A stretch of DNA of 64,000 bases, taken from the NCBI RefSeq assembly GCF_010183535.1, contig NC_071332.1, positions 18,724,001 to 18,788,000 of the forward strand, written 5' to 3'. Position 1 is the stretch's first letter. Every line of letters starts with the position of its first letter. Below the pieces are notes generated by a model that saw nothing but the letters and a program-made list of their open reading frames with translations, did no database searches and had not been told where the DNA came from. Of the stretch, positions 47,601 through 58,553 are shown piece by piece. Source of the stretch: Caenorhabditis remanei (lineage: Eukaryota > Nematoda > Chromadorea > Rhabditida > Rhabditidae). Both the position numbers and the translations under genes were made by a program.

Positions 47601-48910
47601 CATCCCGCTTGAAGTTTGTGATAGGATGAATTGCAGCATTGACCTGATTTCAGCCGAAGGTGAGTGTTTCGGGAAATTAGAGTGTTTCAGTGAAGGGGGG
47701 TGTTTTAGGTTGCCATGTAGTATAATTTTTTAATTTCAGCTACTGCACTGAGAGCTTTGAGTGCCGTCATCTGGGATGAAGTTTGTATGTCCGACCGTAG
47801 AATAGTGTCGGCAGTCGACAACCTCTTCCAGGAACTCCACGAAAGCACACTTCCTTTTGGTGGAGTTTTGTTCATAATGGGTGGAGATTGGAGGCAAATT
47901 CTTCCAATTGTTCAAGGTGTTCGAGATCAAGGAGTCATTGAATACACTCTCAAGAACTGGGGTGATAATTGGACTCAAGTTGAGAAATTCCACCTGACAA
48001 TCAATCAAAGAGCCATTGATGACCCAGACTATGCCAGACTGATTCTCGAGATTGGAGATGGATCCAACTATGTACATGAGAAGAGACAGATGGTGTCAAT
48101 TCCGGACAAACTCATTCTAACCGGAACGGACACGGATCTCGTGGACTGGGTCTTTCCAGACGTCAACACCTACAAACTGGTGGAATCTTCTGCAGTATTG
48201 ACTGTGGACAATAGAACGGCTCTCCGAATCAATGAATACATCTTGGACAAGTTGAACGGAGAAATGAGAGAGTTTGTATCCATTGACACAGCTGATAAGG
48301 ACAACGCTCTCAACGTGGACCCAGCCATCTTTGCTACGGAGACACCACCTGGAATGCCACCCCACCGTCTTCGCTTGAAAGTCGGAGCCCAGATTGTTCT
48401 CCTTCGCAATCTGTCTGTGGAAGCCGGACTGTGTAACGGCACAAGATTGACGATTGTGTCTTTCGGAGAAGACGTAAGTTTTTTTGTCACATCTTTTTTC
48501 GGTTGAACCTATGCATAAATAAACTATTTTATTTCCAGATAATCTACTGCCACCGGAACACCGACCCGAAAAAGCCAAAGCAGATGGTCTTCTTGCATCG
48601 AATCTTGATGAGTCCCTCTGGAAAAGGAGGAAAGTCTTGTGGATTCCGCCGTCGACAGTTCCCAATTCGTTTGGCGTACGCCTGTACGATCAACAAGAGC
48701 CAGGGACAAACGTTGACAAGATGTGGACTGCTTCTGCATTCTCCAGTCTTCTCGCATGGCCAACTCTATGTTGCAATGTCGAGAGTAAGAAGAAGCGAAG
48801 ACTTCCGATTGTGGCACTACAAGAGAGGGACTCCCGACGACAACTACATCCATGGAGGGATTCTTGTGCGAAACGTGGTCTATCGAGAGGTTCTGCAGCT
48901 GGGAAATTGA
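38648..48910 (+). CDS. Helitron Rep/PIF1-type helicase, 17 exons, 2,663 aa (unit B2)
   Basis: Exons: 38648-38753, 38901-39041, 39233-39373, 39547-39702, 40468-41058, 41169-41643, 41693-41934, 42128-42241, 42296-42537, 42585-43367, 43416-44263, 44343-44420, 44531-45014, 45091-45837, 45922-47659, 47740-48473, 48539-48910. The sum is 7,992 nt with compatible phases throughout. Residues 1-180: basic, with three repeated exons (MSQEELR motif). About 298-470: macro-domain-like ([20 protein letters not shown]). About 948: Cys cluster [18 protein letters not shown]. About 1200: [11 protein letters not shown]. About 1380-1460: very acidic. About 1674: HUH nuclease motif PHVHLIV. About 1823: two-tyrosine [10 protein letters not shown]. 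About 2226: Walker [10 protein letters not shown]. About 2305: IWDEVCM. Near the end: [12 protein letters not shown]. It should nick and unwind DNA for rolling-circle transposition. TTTTTTACAG one base before the ATG could be an SL acceptor. Exon limits are by eye. Confidence 0.82.
39703..40467 (+). other. Long intron 4 of the Helitron B2 gene, with repeats
   Basis: 765-bp intron (CACA|GTTAGT to TTTTCAG). Contains three copies of GTGGGAGGATACA (about 39,733-39,795) and, at 40,102-40,112, CATACTTGTCA followed by GGCCCGGCCCGG, identical to the left terminus of the hAT at 49,824. No matching right terminus was found, so this may be a solo end. Confidence 0.5.
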
Positions 48911-49452
48911 AAATTGTGAGTTCGCGAGTTTCCAAAATTGTCTCAGCTTGCTGTGAAATTTATAACTATTCTCTCTCTCTCTCTTCGGAAGATAATGAAC
49001 GTGTTTTCAGCGATGCTGGGAGAATCGATACAACAACGGGACATCGGATGATTTGGCATTGGATTCTTTTGGCACGTTACACTTAGCATTTATTATTGAC
49101 TGGTTCATGTTTTAATTTTCTTGTTATTTTTTGCTGTTATTTTCTATTGTTTTTTTATTATTGTTATTATTACTTTTGAGATATGAATTGTGAAACTTTT
49201 TTGAAATTGTTTGGATATTTGAAAAAAACTTCAAAGAATGTTCAAAGAATGTAAATTATTTGAAAAATAATTTAAACATTTATTTGAACACTCTAACAAT
49301 TTCCAGATGATATAAAGCAATGTTACGTACAATTTCCAGTAAAATTTAATTTAAAAAAGGCAATGCAATAATTTGAATGTAAAACTTGCCATGCACCGCG
49401 CACGGGGCGAAGCCCCGTCTTGCGGAGCCCGCCGGGAGGCGGGGGACGCTAG
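48911..49452 (+). other. 3' non-coding region of Helitron B2
   Basis: AT-rich 3' region ending in the hairpins and CTAG. A possible further exon (TTTTCAG at about 49,009, then open to 49,085) lies after the stop, but no donor requires it. About 49,240-49,452 matches the 3' end of element D. Confidence 0.5.
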
Positions 49453-49823
49453 TCATAGTCAATATAATTATGACTAGTTATTTTCAAAATTCAGCATTAT
49501 TAATTAAAACTATTCCAATAAGTAATATAGAAAGTGGAGTTGTTTTCCTTGGGTTGACCATACAAGATTTTGAATTTTTATACTGCGATCCCGGACAGGT
49601 GCAAATTTCGAAATTAGCTCGGCCCGTTGCAAGTCCGTATCCGTTTGCTCAAACTTTCTGGCACTCGTTGACAGGTCTTTAAACTTTTCATCTTCCTGTC
49701 ACTTTTCCTATCCGCTTAATTAAACCAAGCTTTCCGTCTTCAACATTTTGTTACTTACTTTTAACACGTTCACGAAAAGTCGAAAAGTTTTTGAGTTTGA
49801 AAGAGAAAGAAAGAAAAATAAAG
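49453..49823. other. Host spacer right of the Helitron array
   Basis: TCATAGTCAATATAATTATG ... TTAATTAAAACTATTCCAATAA continues the F-box-cluster spacer that stops at 31,923, judged by its paralogs near 12,290-12,420 and 29,670-29,740. About 49,560-49,650 carries a degenerate ACTTGCAACGGGCC-type foldback end. It ends with AAATAAAG, the left target duplication of the hAT. Confidence 0.6.
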
Positions 49824-50090
49824 CATACTTGTCAAAAATCGGGCCGGGCCGGAATTTCTCTTGGCCCGGCCCGGCCCGTCGGCCCGGAAAGTGTTTTATT
49901 GCAATTTTTAAAAAGGTTTATTGCAATTTTATTTATTTGATTTCGCGCTCTTTTACAAAACAACGACACTCCGAAATTACGCAAGCGCCTGTTGTTTATC
50001 GTCCTTAGGAAGAATTTTGTCCGATTTCTTTCCCGGTTTTCGCGTTTTATTGAGAAAATTTTCAGGGTTTTTATATAAAATCTATTGAAA

Positions 50091-52901
50091 ATGACGGATA
50101 ATCAAAAAGAAAACTCGTTTACTAAATTGCTGCAAGGATATATCGAAAAACGTGATATCAAAGTGAAGGCTGTAAGTGTCAATTCAGCCTTTTTCGTATA
50201 TTAAAAATAATATTGCAGGATGAAGCTTATAGAGACGAAAATTACCGTATTGTTATGTATCGTGAAGACGAAGACAAGGAATATGAAGAAACAGGCCGTG
50301 TAATGTGTGTAGGCTGCAGAAAGATACTCTCCGGAAAAGACGGGAGTCATCTGCGTCGTCATACGAAAAATTCTTGCAAGATGAAGAGAAAACTGCCTGA
50401 CAGTGTTGAAAATGGAGATTTGGAATCGAGTTTGTCCGAAGTTAAAAGTCGGAGAATTGATGGTATCACTATTTCTGAGATTTTTGTAAAAATGAGCAAA
50501 AGTAATCAGAAAGAATGCAGTTATCTAAGGGGTTTCAGAAAGTTTCAGAGAAAAAAAACTATTTCCAGAGTTTACCACCAAACAATTCCGACAAGGCGAG
50601 TTATCAAAAATCACAACGGCTATTGCGAAGTACGGAGTGAGCTCGGGACGTTCGTTCAATCATTTGAGTTCTGAATCTATGAAACGATTGGTATTGGATA
50701 TAAGTAATGCATCGTCGTGAGTAGCTCAGTTTAATATATAAGCCATTGTAACTAATTAATATTTCAGAAGTGGTGGTTATGGCGAGGCCGCCCTGAAACA
50801 ACTTCCGTCACGCAATACTATTCAGAAAGTTTCCGAAAATATGGCTCAGAACCTGATTACAAAACTTTATACGTATTTGTCACGTTTCACCGAAAATCGT
50901 CTTCATTTGATTATCGATTATGGGAAGCTTGTCACCCACTATCTAAGTGTGTTCGGATCTTTTGTCGATGATGAATTCAAACTGCAAGTCGTACCGTTAG
51001 CATTCATTCCCACATTTGAAGGGAAAACAGCGAATGAGACAGCAAAGTTAATCAAACATCGATTAGAAGAATACGGTTGGACCAAAGAACAAATTGAGTC
51101 GTGTTATGTGACTGCCGATGGTGGTATCTCTAATATTGGTTCACATTTTTACAGTTGTGAGTGCGTTTTTTCCACTAAATAAGCATAACAGTTTTCTTCA
51201 GATGTGAGATGCGTGTCGCATAGTGTCAGCTTGCTTGGATCGAAAATTATAACTCCACTGTTGATTCATCGAAAAAATCATCTATTGTCATCAGAAGATC
51301 TCGATATGTTAAGCCGACTAGAAGATGTTATCAATGTATCCAAAAAAGTTGCTGGCTACATTCGCTGGAATTCTACTATATGCCAGTCTCTGCCACGTCT
51401 TCCTACTTTGCCTTCGGATACTAGATGGCTTAATGGTGTAAAATGTCTGAAAGACGTCATGGAACTGATGGAAAATATTCAACCAAATATTCAACTGTTC
51501 TCCCCGAAAGGTAGAGAACGAATCCGACGTCTCGCTTCTGAAGATGAAAAACTCGCTCACTCAATTTTATTGGTATTTTCACCTCTGCTGACATACAATC
51601 AGGTGTTCCAATGCCAGAACAAGATTACTTTAAATCTTGTATTGCCTGCTTACAAACATTTAGACAATCGATTCAAAAAATTCCTCGAAGACGATTTCAC
51701 TGGAGTTGATATGGACACAATTGATACAGATTTTGTCAAAGTTATGTCGAAATCCGGTAGATTGGCCCTACAGCATTACTACGCGGAGTTCACCGATTTA
51801 CACTATGGCGCTGTGATGCTGTCTCCGGCTACAAAAAAAATGTCGAACTTTGAGAGAGCAGAACAGCTGAGAGCTAAAGGGGGGTATTTGAGTTTAGAAC
51901 TCGGAAGAATAGAACTGCGACAAAATAAAACTGTGAAAATATAGAACAGGAAAAAATAGAACTGAACAAAGTGGAACTACGAAAAAATGGAACTGCTACA
52001 AAACAGAACTCGACAAAATAGAACTGAACACAATGGAACTGCTACAAAATAGAACTGTTACAAAATAGAACTCTAGTTCGAATGGAGCGCGTTTGCATTT
52101 TTTTGCAAAAATTCAATTTATTTTTGACTTTTCTCAAATAAATTCATATTTTTCATCGAATAATTGTTCAAATTAAAAAAAAAGTCGTTCTGATTCTTCT
52201 AAAAAGAAAAAAAATGCAAACGCGCTCCATTCGAACTAGAGTTCTATTTTGTAACAGTTCTATTTTGTAGCAGTTCCATTGCGTTCAGTTCTATTTTGTT
52301 GAGTTCTGTTTTGTAGCAGTTCTAACTTTCACTGTTCCAGTTTGTAACAGTTCTATTTTCGTCTGTTCTATATTTTCACAGTTTTATTTTGTCGCAGTTC
52401 TATTCTTCCGAGTTCTAAACTCAAATACCCCCAGCTAAAGACTTTATTATGGATATGCTACCGAAAGACATGTCATCTGTGAGAAATTCTCCAGCACCCA
52501 CTAAAAATGATGGAGTAGAAGATCTGTAAGACCTTCTTCGCGACACTCCTCAATCAACTTGTGATGCGAACAACGAACTAGAACGGTAATTGAACCTTCC
52601 GCCACAGCGACATTTAAATTTGTATTACAGATATCTCTGTGAACATGTTGACTCAAATTATTCCGAAACTCTTGAGAATTACTGGCACCGCAAAAAGAAC
52701 GAGTATCCCGCACTCTACGAAGCAGCCACAAAATTGTTCAGTGTGATTCCAAGTGAATCAATCTGTGAATCCTGTTTTTCGACTGCTTCATATTTATTAG
52801 ACAAACGTAGGACACGTCTTCAATATTCGAAAGCTGAGCTAGTCGTAATGGGGTGCCAATTGGCCAATAAATTTCCACACTGGTTAGACGATCTTGCATA
52901 A
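50091..52901 (+). pseudogene. hAT transposase, interrupted by a MITE
   Basis: Exons: 50091-50171; 50219 to about 50,487; about 50,557-50716; 50768-51156; 51202-51879 continuing at 52441-52525 after the MITE; 52631-52901. The borders of exons 2 and 3 are uncertain. Exon 2 has a BED-type zinc finger (CVGC ... HLRRHTKNSC). Then hAT catalytic-region landmarks: IIDYGK, TADGGISNIG and DTRWLNG. The last exon is the hAT C-terminal dimerisation region (SICESCFSTASYLLDKRRTRL). The 553-bp MITE introduces a stop at 51,944; removing it with one copy of its 8-bp duplication restores the frame exactly, so the gene was intact before that insertion. Confidence 0.8.
51880..52432. mobile_element. MITE inside the hAT transposase
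   Basis: Near-perfect palindrome with ends GGGGGTATTTGAGTTTAG and CTAAACTCAAATACCCCC; arms of tandem (TAGAACTG.(N)CAAAA) repeats; loop near 52,110-52,210. Flanking 8-bp duplication AGCTAAAG at 51,872-51,879 and 52,433-52,440. It could have been mobilised by a hAT transposase. Confidence 0.85.
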
Positions 52902-53094
52902 TCCATCCGTTTTTCTTTCCTAATTTTTCTATGTTTTTCTCTTTCCTTTCTGTTATTGTTCTTTCTTTGTTTGCTGTTGAAATTTGCTGATTTTTTAAAG
53001 CATTAAATACATTTATTTTTGAATTTCAGTTTAACTTTTCCTGATTTCCTCGCTCATAATTCGAAAACAGGTGACCATTTTCAGATACAATTTA

Positions 53095-53369
53095 CCGTAA
53101 ATACTGTATTATAACGGCATGCCGTTATATTTTTCAACTGCCTCCGAGAGAAACTTCGTGGTTTCGGAAACTCATTAAAATTAAACAAAAAAAAACTTTT
53201 TTGGACGTTCCATTTGCTGATCAAGTAGTTACTAATCACTGTACTTCTAATCAGAACCAAGATAAAATCACCCGGATAATCATATTCATAAATTCTTAGT
53301 ATAGATGGAGCGCCGTTATAATACAGGTGCCCTTCTATTACAGGTGCCGTTATAATACAGTATTTACGG
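53095..53369. mobile_element. Palindromic MITE with TA flanks
   Basis: CCGTAAATACTGTATTATAA at the left and the exact reverse complement at the right, with TA on both sides. The ends resemble those of the MITEs at 8958 and 17,951 (CCGTAAAAA), so probably the same superfamily. It lies between the transposase stop and the hAT right end. Confidence 0.75.
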
Positions 53370-53634
53370 TATATTATCTTATACAACTAAAGTGATTCAA
53401 ATTACTCTGCACATCCTACTTTCGGTTGTAAATTACAAATTTAATCGAAGACTACAACTTTTCCAAAAAATTCAAAATTTTCAAAAATGTTTCAAAAACT
53501 GTTTCGAAACGGGCCGAGCGGGCCGGGCCACGGGCCGGGCCGGGCCGGGCCGGGCCGGGCCGGGCCGAACATTTTCTTGATTTCGGCCCGGCCCGGCCCG
53601 GCCCGGCCCGGCCCGTGACAAGTATGAAATAAAG

Positions 53635-54035
53635 TAGTTTTTTAAAATTTAATTTTTTGCTTATCATGATAACTCTGGCGAATGCTCAAACCATTTCAAA
53701 AACCTTATATTGGACAGATGAATTCTTCCAAACTCATGACTTTACTCATGCAGCGAGCACGTCAAGTTGTTTTTTGAGTTTTCTGAAATGTGAGCGGTCC
53801 AGAGAGTTTCAGAAAGCTGTCGCGCTCATCGTTCATCGACTGCCCCTTTTTTGAGCCAGCAAACATACGGAATCCACCATCTCACGACAAGAGTTAGATG
53901 TGCAGGTGCTCTCCCTAATGATGTTTGTCTTCCCAGAGCGCACTTCACTCGCGTCGCGGTCGTGCGTTGCGGTCTCCCCCCAACACCACCAGACATTGAT
54001 TCCTCATCTCATTTGTACCCTCTCTCCGTAAGAGA
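53635..54035 (+). promoter_or_regulatory. Upstream block of fbxb-like copy I
   Basis: About 53,660-54,030 is repeated before gene J (about 55,140-55,470), in part before gene H (inverted) and at 56,600-56,818. It probably carries the family promoter. The long frame at 53,851-54,081 lies in this block, has diverged ends in each copy and overlaps the pseudo-exon 1 in another frame, so I do not call it a gene. Confidence 0.5.
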
Positions 54036-55040
54036 GGGACGACTCCTTTCCCTCTCTTACGCCTCCCAAGACTTGCACTGACTCCTGTTTTCCAACAAAT
54101 GAAAACAAGTGAATTGTGAGTTTCCCTCTTTTTTTATTCCATCCTTCATTTTCAATCGTTTCAGAATTGCGTTCTCGCTTATTTCCAAAAGAGCCAAAAA
54201 TTTGTCAAAAACCCTTCGCAAAATATCTGTCGGTTCCATCAATATAACTGTTAGGAGTCATTATCCTCGTATCACAATTAATTTGAGAGACACATCAGTG
54301 GGGCTCAGTTTGTACACGGAGAGAGGGGGCCAGATGTGGGCAACAAGATGATTCAAAACAAAACGATTTCATGTGAAAAGGGGTCTCTCACTGTCGCGAA
54401 ATTAGTAGAGCGAATTGCTAGCGTTACTAGTTGTGAATCGCTTGAATATGTGGAACTCAGGGGACCTCTACAACTAGAAGTGTGCGATACTCTCTCTCAA
54501 CTGACAGAACTCGGGACATTAGCCGTCATGGAAGACTGTTCGGATAGTTTCGCAAAGAAAGCTTTTGAAATTGTCTCAACAGTTACCACGGAGATTACAT
54601 TGTACCGAATTCCATTTGAGAGCAAAGAAGAGTTTCAGACATTTCTGAAGAGCAATTTGAACTATTTGAAGATTAACTCAGATTTCTCAATGTTCACTCT
54701 TGATCACCTTCTAGTCACAAACGCACTCAAACTGAAATTGAGAGAAGTCATGTTGAGTGTCACAGATATTAGTCAATTTCTTACAAAGTGGTTTCACAGC
54801 AAATGCAACTCTCGACTAAAACATCGGTCATTGTGCACATTGGGAGGTATCAATGAAACGTGTCTTCGGAAGTACTGAAGGCTGTTCCGTTTCCAAGAGA
54901 CCGAGAGCGAACGTTCCAGTACTCGAAAAAACTGGACAAGTCATCAGTATCGTTTTCTGGAGGATATGATATCGAAAGAACAGATGGGAAGAAAGCCACG
55001 ATTGTATTTGTGACCTTTATCTGACGGACGTTTGGCGGTG
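54036..55040 (+). pseudogene. Gene I: fbxb-like pseudogene
   Basis: Exon 1 (54,036 to about 54,112) matches MTTPF(P/F)LLRLPRLAL but its ATG is GGG. The intron ends TTTCAG at 54,164. Exon 2 begins IAFSLISKRAKNLSK, then shifts frame near 54,325-54,335 (a G-rich run, +2), continues as the FBA_2-like region to about 54,870, loses one base there and is truncated near 55,010 where gene J has ...VTFIDFYVWP. At least four lesions, so clearly non-functional; it is a tandem neighbour of gene J on the same strand. Confidence 0.8.
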
Positions 55041-55477
55041 ATACGCTGTCCTTTGCTTTGTTTAAAATGTAATGATTGATTGAATCTTTATTCATTTCTT
55101 GTGTCGTGCAATGTTTCATTGTTTTGATCAAATAAAGTCATTTTTTTATTTATGCTAATCATGAGGACTCTGGCGATTGCTCAAACTCATGCAGCGAGCT
55201 CGTCAAATTGTTTTTTGAGTTTTCTGAAATGCGAGCGGTCCAGAGAGTTTCAGAAAGCTGTCGCGCGCATCGGTCATCGACTGCCCCTCTTTCCAATCTG
55301 CAAACATACGAGTTTCACTTTCTCTCGACAAGAGTTAGATGTGCAGGTGATCTCCCTAATAATGTTTGCCTTCCCAGAGCCCATTTCTCACGCGTCGCGG
55401 TCGTGTATTGCGGTCTCTCTCCGATCTCCTCAGACATTGATTTCTTCATTCACTTCTACCCTCTCCCCACTAGCAAG
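55041..55477 (+). promoter_or_regulatory. Intergenic region and upstream block of gene J
   Basis: Contains the AATAAA-like end of copy I (about 55,128) and the duplicated upstream block of the fbxb copies (about 55,150-55,470), including a GCAGGTGATCTCCCTAA core. The long frames in it are shared only because the block is duplicated. Confidence 0.45.
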
Positions 55478-56502
55478 ATGACGACTCCGTTCTTTCTCTT
55501 ACGACTTCCAAGACTTGCACTGATTCCTGTTCTTCAACAAATGGAGCCTATTGATCTGTAAGTTTTCATCTTTTTTTTGTTCTATCCCTCATATTCAATC
55601 GTTTCAGAATTGCGTTCTCGCTTCTCTCCAATAAAGCAAAAAATCTGGTAAAAATGTTATGCAAAATAACTGCCGGTTCTATCAATGTGGTTTTTAAGAG
55701 TCATTATCCTCGTATCACAGTTGTATTGAGAGATGATACATCAGTAGGGCTCAGTTTGTACACGGAGAGAGTTCCGGATGTGGCCAACATGATGCTTCAA
55801 CACAAAACAATTTCATGTGAAAAGAAGTCTATCACTGTCGCGAAATTGGTAGAGCGAATTGTCGACGTTACTAGTTGTCAATCGCTTGAACTTGTGGTTC
55901 TCAGAGGACCTCTACAACTAGAAGTGTGCGATACTCTCGCTCTACTGACAAAACTCAGTAAATTGACTATCATGAGGGACTGTTCAAATTGCTTCGCAAG
56001 GAAAGCTCTTGAAATTGTCTCGACAGTTACCACGCAGATTTCATTGTGCCGAATTCCTTTCGAGACCGGATATGATTTTCAGACATTTCTGAAGAGCAAT
56101 TTGAACTCTTTGTATATTTACAGTTGTTTCTCGAGGTTCACTCTTGAAGACCTTCTAGTCACAAACGCACTCAAAGTGGTATTGAGACAAGTCAAGTTGA
56201 GTGCCAGGGATATCACTCAATTTATTACAAATTGGTTTCACAGCAAAAACAACTCTCGACTAGAACATCTGTCATTGCTTGTAGACGAAGTTGTCAATGA
56301 AATGTGCCTTCCGGAAGTACTGGAGGCTGTTCCATTTCCAAGAGACCAAGAAAGAACGTTTTTTTATTCAAAACATTTGGACTATTCATCAGAATCGTTT
56401 CGTGGAGGATATGATATCAAAAGAACAAATGGGAAGAAAGCCACAATTGTATTTGTACCCGGTCACGGAGTGACATTTATCGATTTTTACGTTTGGCCGT
56501 GA
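55478..56502 (+). CDS. Gene J: intact fbxb-like F-box protein, 324 aa
   Basis: Exon 1 55478..55557 (ATG, 26 codons + 2 nt), a 50-bp intron (GTAAGT ... TTTCAG) and exon 2 55608..56502 (TGA) give 975 nt in frame. Residues about 4-45 form the F-box (PFFLLRLPRLALIPVLQQM ... IAFSLLSNKAKNLV), split by the intron as in genes H and I. The rest is the F-box-associated region, with the best FBA_2-like part at about 180-260 (SRLEHLSL), ending VTFIDFYVWP. It is expected to be an SCF substrate adaptor. A poly(A) signal AATAAA lies about 90 bp past the stop (56,593). It is the only intact member of the three copies here. Confidence 0.85.
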
Positions 56503-56818
56503 TACTCTGTTCTTCGCTTTGTCTTTAAATGTAATGATTGATGCGAATCTTTATCCATTTCTCATGTCGTCCAAAGTTTTGTTATTTGATCAAATAAAGT
56601 AATTTTTATCTTGATGACTCTGCTCAAACCACTTATGAACCTTTTTTAGATAAATGAACGCTAGCAAACCTAGGACTTTATTCATGCATCAAGCCCGTTA
56701 AACTGGTTTTTTGAATCTTCGGAAATGGGAGCGGTCTAGAGAGGTTTGGGAAATTATCGCGTGCATAACTATCGTGCATTCTCGAGTCGGCAAACATACA
56801 ATTTTCACCTTCTCACGA
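56503..56818 (+). other. 3' end of gene J and upstream block of a fourth fbxb copy
   Basis: About 56,610-56,818 repeats the upstream block of genes I and J up to TTTTCACCTTCTCACGA, where Helitron element D begins. The gene that should follow would lie beyond the Helitron pair, outside the window. Confidence 0.55.
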
Positions 56819-58553
56819 CTAGCGTCCCCCGCCTCCCGGCGGGCTCCGCAAGACGGGGCTTCGCCCCGTGCACGGTTCATGGCAAGTTTTAAATTCAAAA
56901 TATTGAATTGCCTTTTAAAATTAAATTTTACTGGAAATAGTACAGAACACTGCGTTTATATCATCTGGAAACTGTTAGAGTGGTCAACGTTTAAATTATT
57001 TTTTCAAATAATTTACATTCTTTGAACAATCGTTGAAGTTTTTTTTTTCAAATATTCAAAAAAGTTCAAAAAAAGATTCACAATTTATATCTCAACAGCA
57101 ATAATAACAATAAAAAAACTTTTTTTTTTAATTTTTCAAATTCGAAGTTTTGAATTTGAAAAAATCAAAAATCTTTGTCGAAATCTCAGTAGTATTGAAC
57201 AGAACTGTTTGGATTATTCCCGATCCAAAAAAGCAACAAAACGATTATAAACAGGAACTTCCCATTGACTTAATTCCCTAAACTTCACGTTCTAAAGTTG
57301 TAAAAACCATTGCTGAAAGATTTGTTCTATTCGAAAATCACTTCAATCCAAAAAGTAAAATAATTCTAAAAAAGTTTAATAATAAATTTTTAAAAAGTCA
57401 CTCATGAGAAGATTCGAACCATCACCTCACAGATTCTCACCCCCGCCCACTGCCACTGCGCCACCGACGCACAGAAAAACTCGGTCATTGAGGGAATAGA
57501 AAAAAGGGGAGCTCCTCGCAGCAGTACAATGACACATACAATGACAAAATTGTCAGTGTATTCGAAAAAATGTCAGTGGAGATTCAGGTTTCTCCACAGA
57601 ATCGTCCGATATCAATATTTTTTGATCGGACTTTTTGGTTCCATTAGATCTCCAAAAGTTTAGATCGGTGTCAAAAATTCAGAGCGATTCAGTGAATCCT
57701 GTTCACAGGACAGCGTATAGAAAAAATCCCCACATGACCGAAAAACCACGAAAATCACAAAATCCGGTTTTTTGAAAGATTTTTCAACTAAAAGTATCTT
57801 GAATTTTACATGGTTCGATAGAGTTTTTTTTTCTACACATTTCTTTTTTTTCGGATCCTGAAATTTCTCAAATCCGGGCGAGTTACAGCCGGTGAAAGTT
57901 TTGGGCGGAAAAAGGGGGATCGATCGATAATTGTTCATTTTTCGACTGTTTTTTGAGTATAACTCGATTGCATCACTTCCAATTTAAAATCTGCTTTTTT
58001 AGTCACCTCCCCCATGCCAAGTTTCATAACTGTACCAAATTTCAAAGCTCTCGGTTCAATACAACCCGAGATATCGAGAGGAAAGTAAAAAATTCGGGAA
58101 AAAAAGTTGTCCCCCTTCTTTTATGGTCATAAATCATAATTTTCCAGATTTCCAAATAATTTTTACATGTCTCGATAGCCAGATGTTTAGAGATCTCAAG
58201 TCCGAAAAATCCCCCGGAAATGTTCAAAACTGGCGCCGTACGAAGCAGGAAACGGTGAAAATAGTGAAATTCTCAAGCCATTTTTTTGAGCGAAAAAAGT
58301 TGCTCTCACTTTTGTGCTCATAACTCTCTCCCAAGTGCTCCAAACCCACCCCCTGTTGGTCGCCACCGGCGCCCCAAGTTTTTGTATCACCTCAAAAAAG
58401 AATTTTTTGGAAAAGTTGAGAGCAAAGAGAGTTATTAAAAGAAATAAAAGCGGTCAAAATTGTGGACATTTCTGTCGACATTTTTTTTACCACAAGCTCC
58501 GCCCACTCCAAATCGGCACGCTCATACTTACGCGATTTAAGAAGAGGGGCCGA
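56819..58553 (-). mobile_element. Helitron unit D, non-autonomous (family 1)
   Basis: Minus-strand 5' end TCGGCCCCTCTTC at 58,553, 3' hairpins and CTAG at 56,819-56,822, then host T. The 5' part matches units B1/B2 and the 3' 200 bp match the end of B2, so it is an internal-deletion derivative of that Helitron. The tRNA-like boxes are kept at about 57,413-57,470. No coding capacity. It directly follows the CTAG end of Helitron C. Confidence 0.85.
57413..57470 (-). promoter_or_regulatory. tRNA-like Pol III box pair in Helitron D
   Basis: Minus-strand TGGCGCAGTGG and GGTTCGAAT with the same spacing as in B2 (36,689-36,740), conserved although the surrounding DNA has diverged. Confidence 0.4.

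Larger units (their letters stand above)
35599..49452 (+). mobile_element. Helitron unit B2: complete autonomous Helitron (family 1), 13.85 kb
   Basis: 5' end TCGGCCCCTCTTC; 3' end at 49,449-49,452 (CTAG) after GGGGC-gaa-GCCCC and CCCGCC-GGGA-GGCGGG hairpins; followed by host T. It carries one long Rep/helicase gene (38,648-48,910). Both ends match the short element D at 56,819-58,553 (minus), which defines the family. No terminal inverted repeats and no target duplication beyond A^T, as expected for Helitrons. Confidence 0.88.
49824..53626 (+). mobile_element. Complete hAT transposon, 3.8 kb
   Basis: Terminal inverted repeat CATACTTGTCA / TGACAAGTATG, followed inward at both ends by GGCCCGG tandem runs (49,840-49,887 and 53,512-53,614). 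The 8-bp target duplication AAATAAAG is at 49,816-49,823 and 53,627-53,634. Contains a BED-finger hAT transposase gene that is broken by a MITE (51,880-52,432), and a second MITE near its 3' end (53,095-53,369). Confidence 0.9.

Noticed and set aside
53851..54081. Frame starting MSQQTYGIHH upstream of pseudogene I, similar to frames near 31.5 and 55.3 kb
   Set aside because: Similarity follows from duplication of the upstream block; frames start and end differently in each copy and overlap the real exon 1 in another frame.
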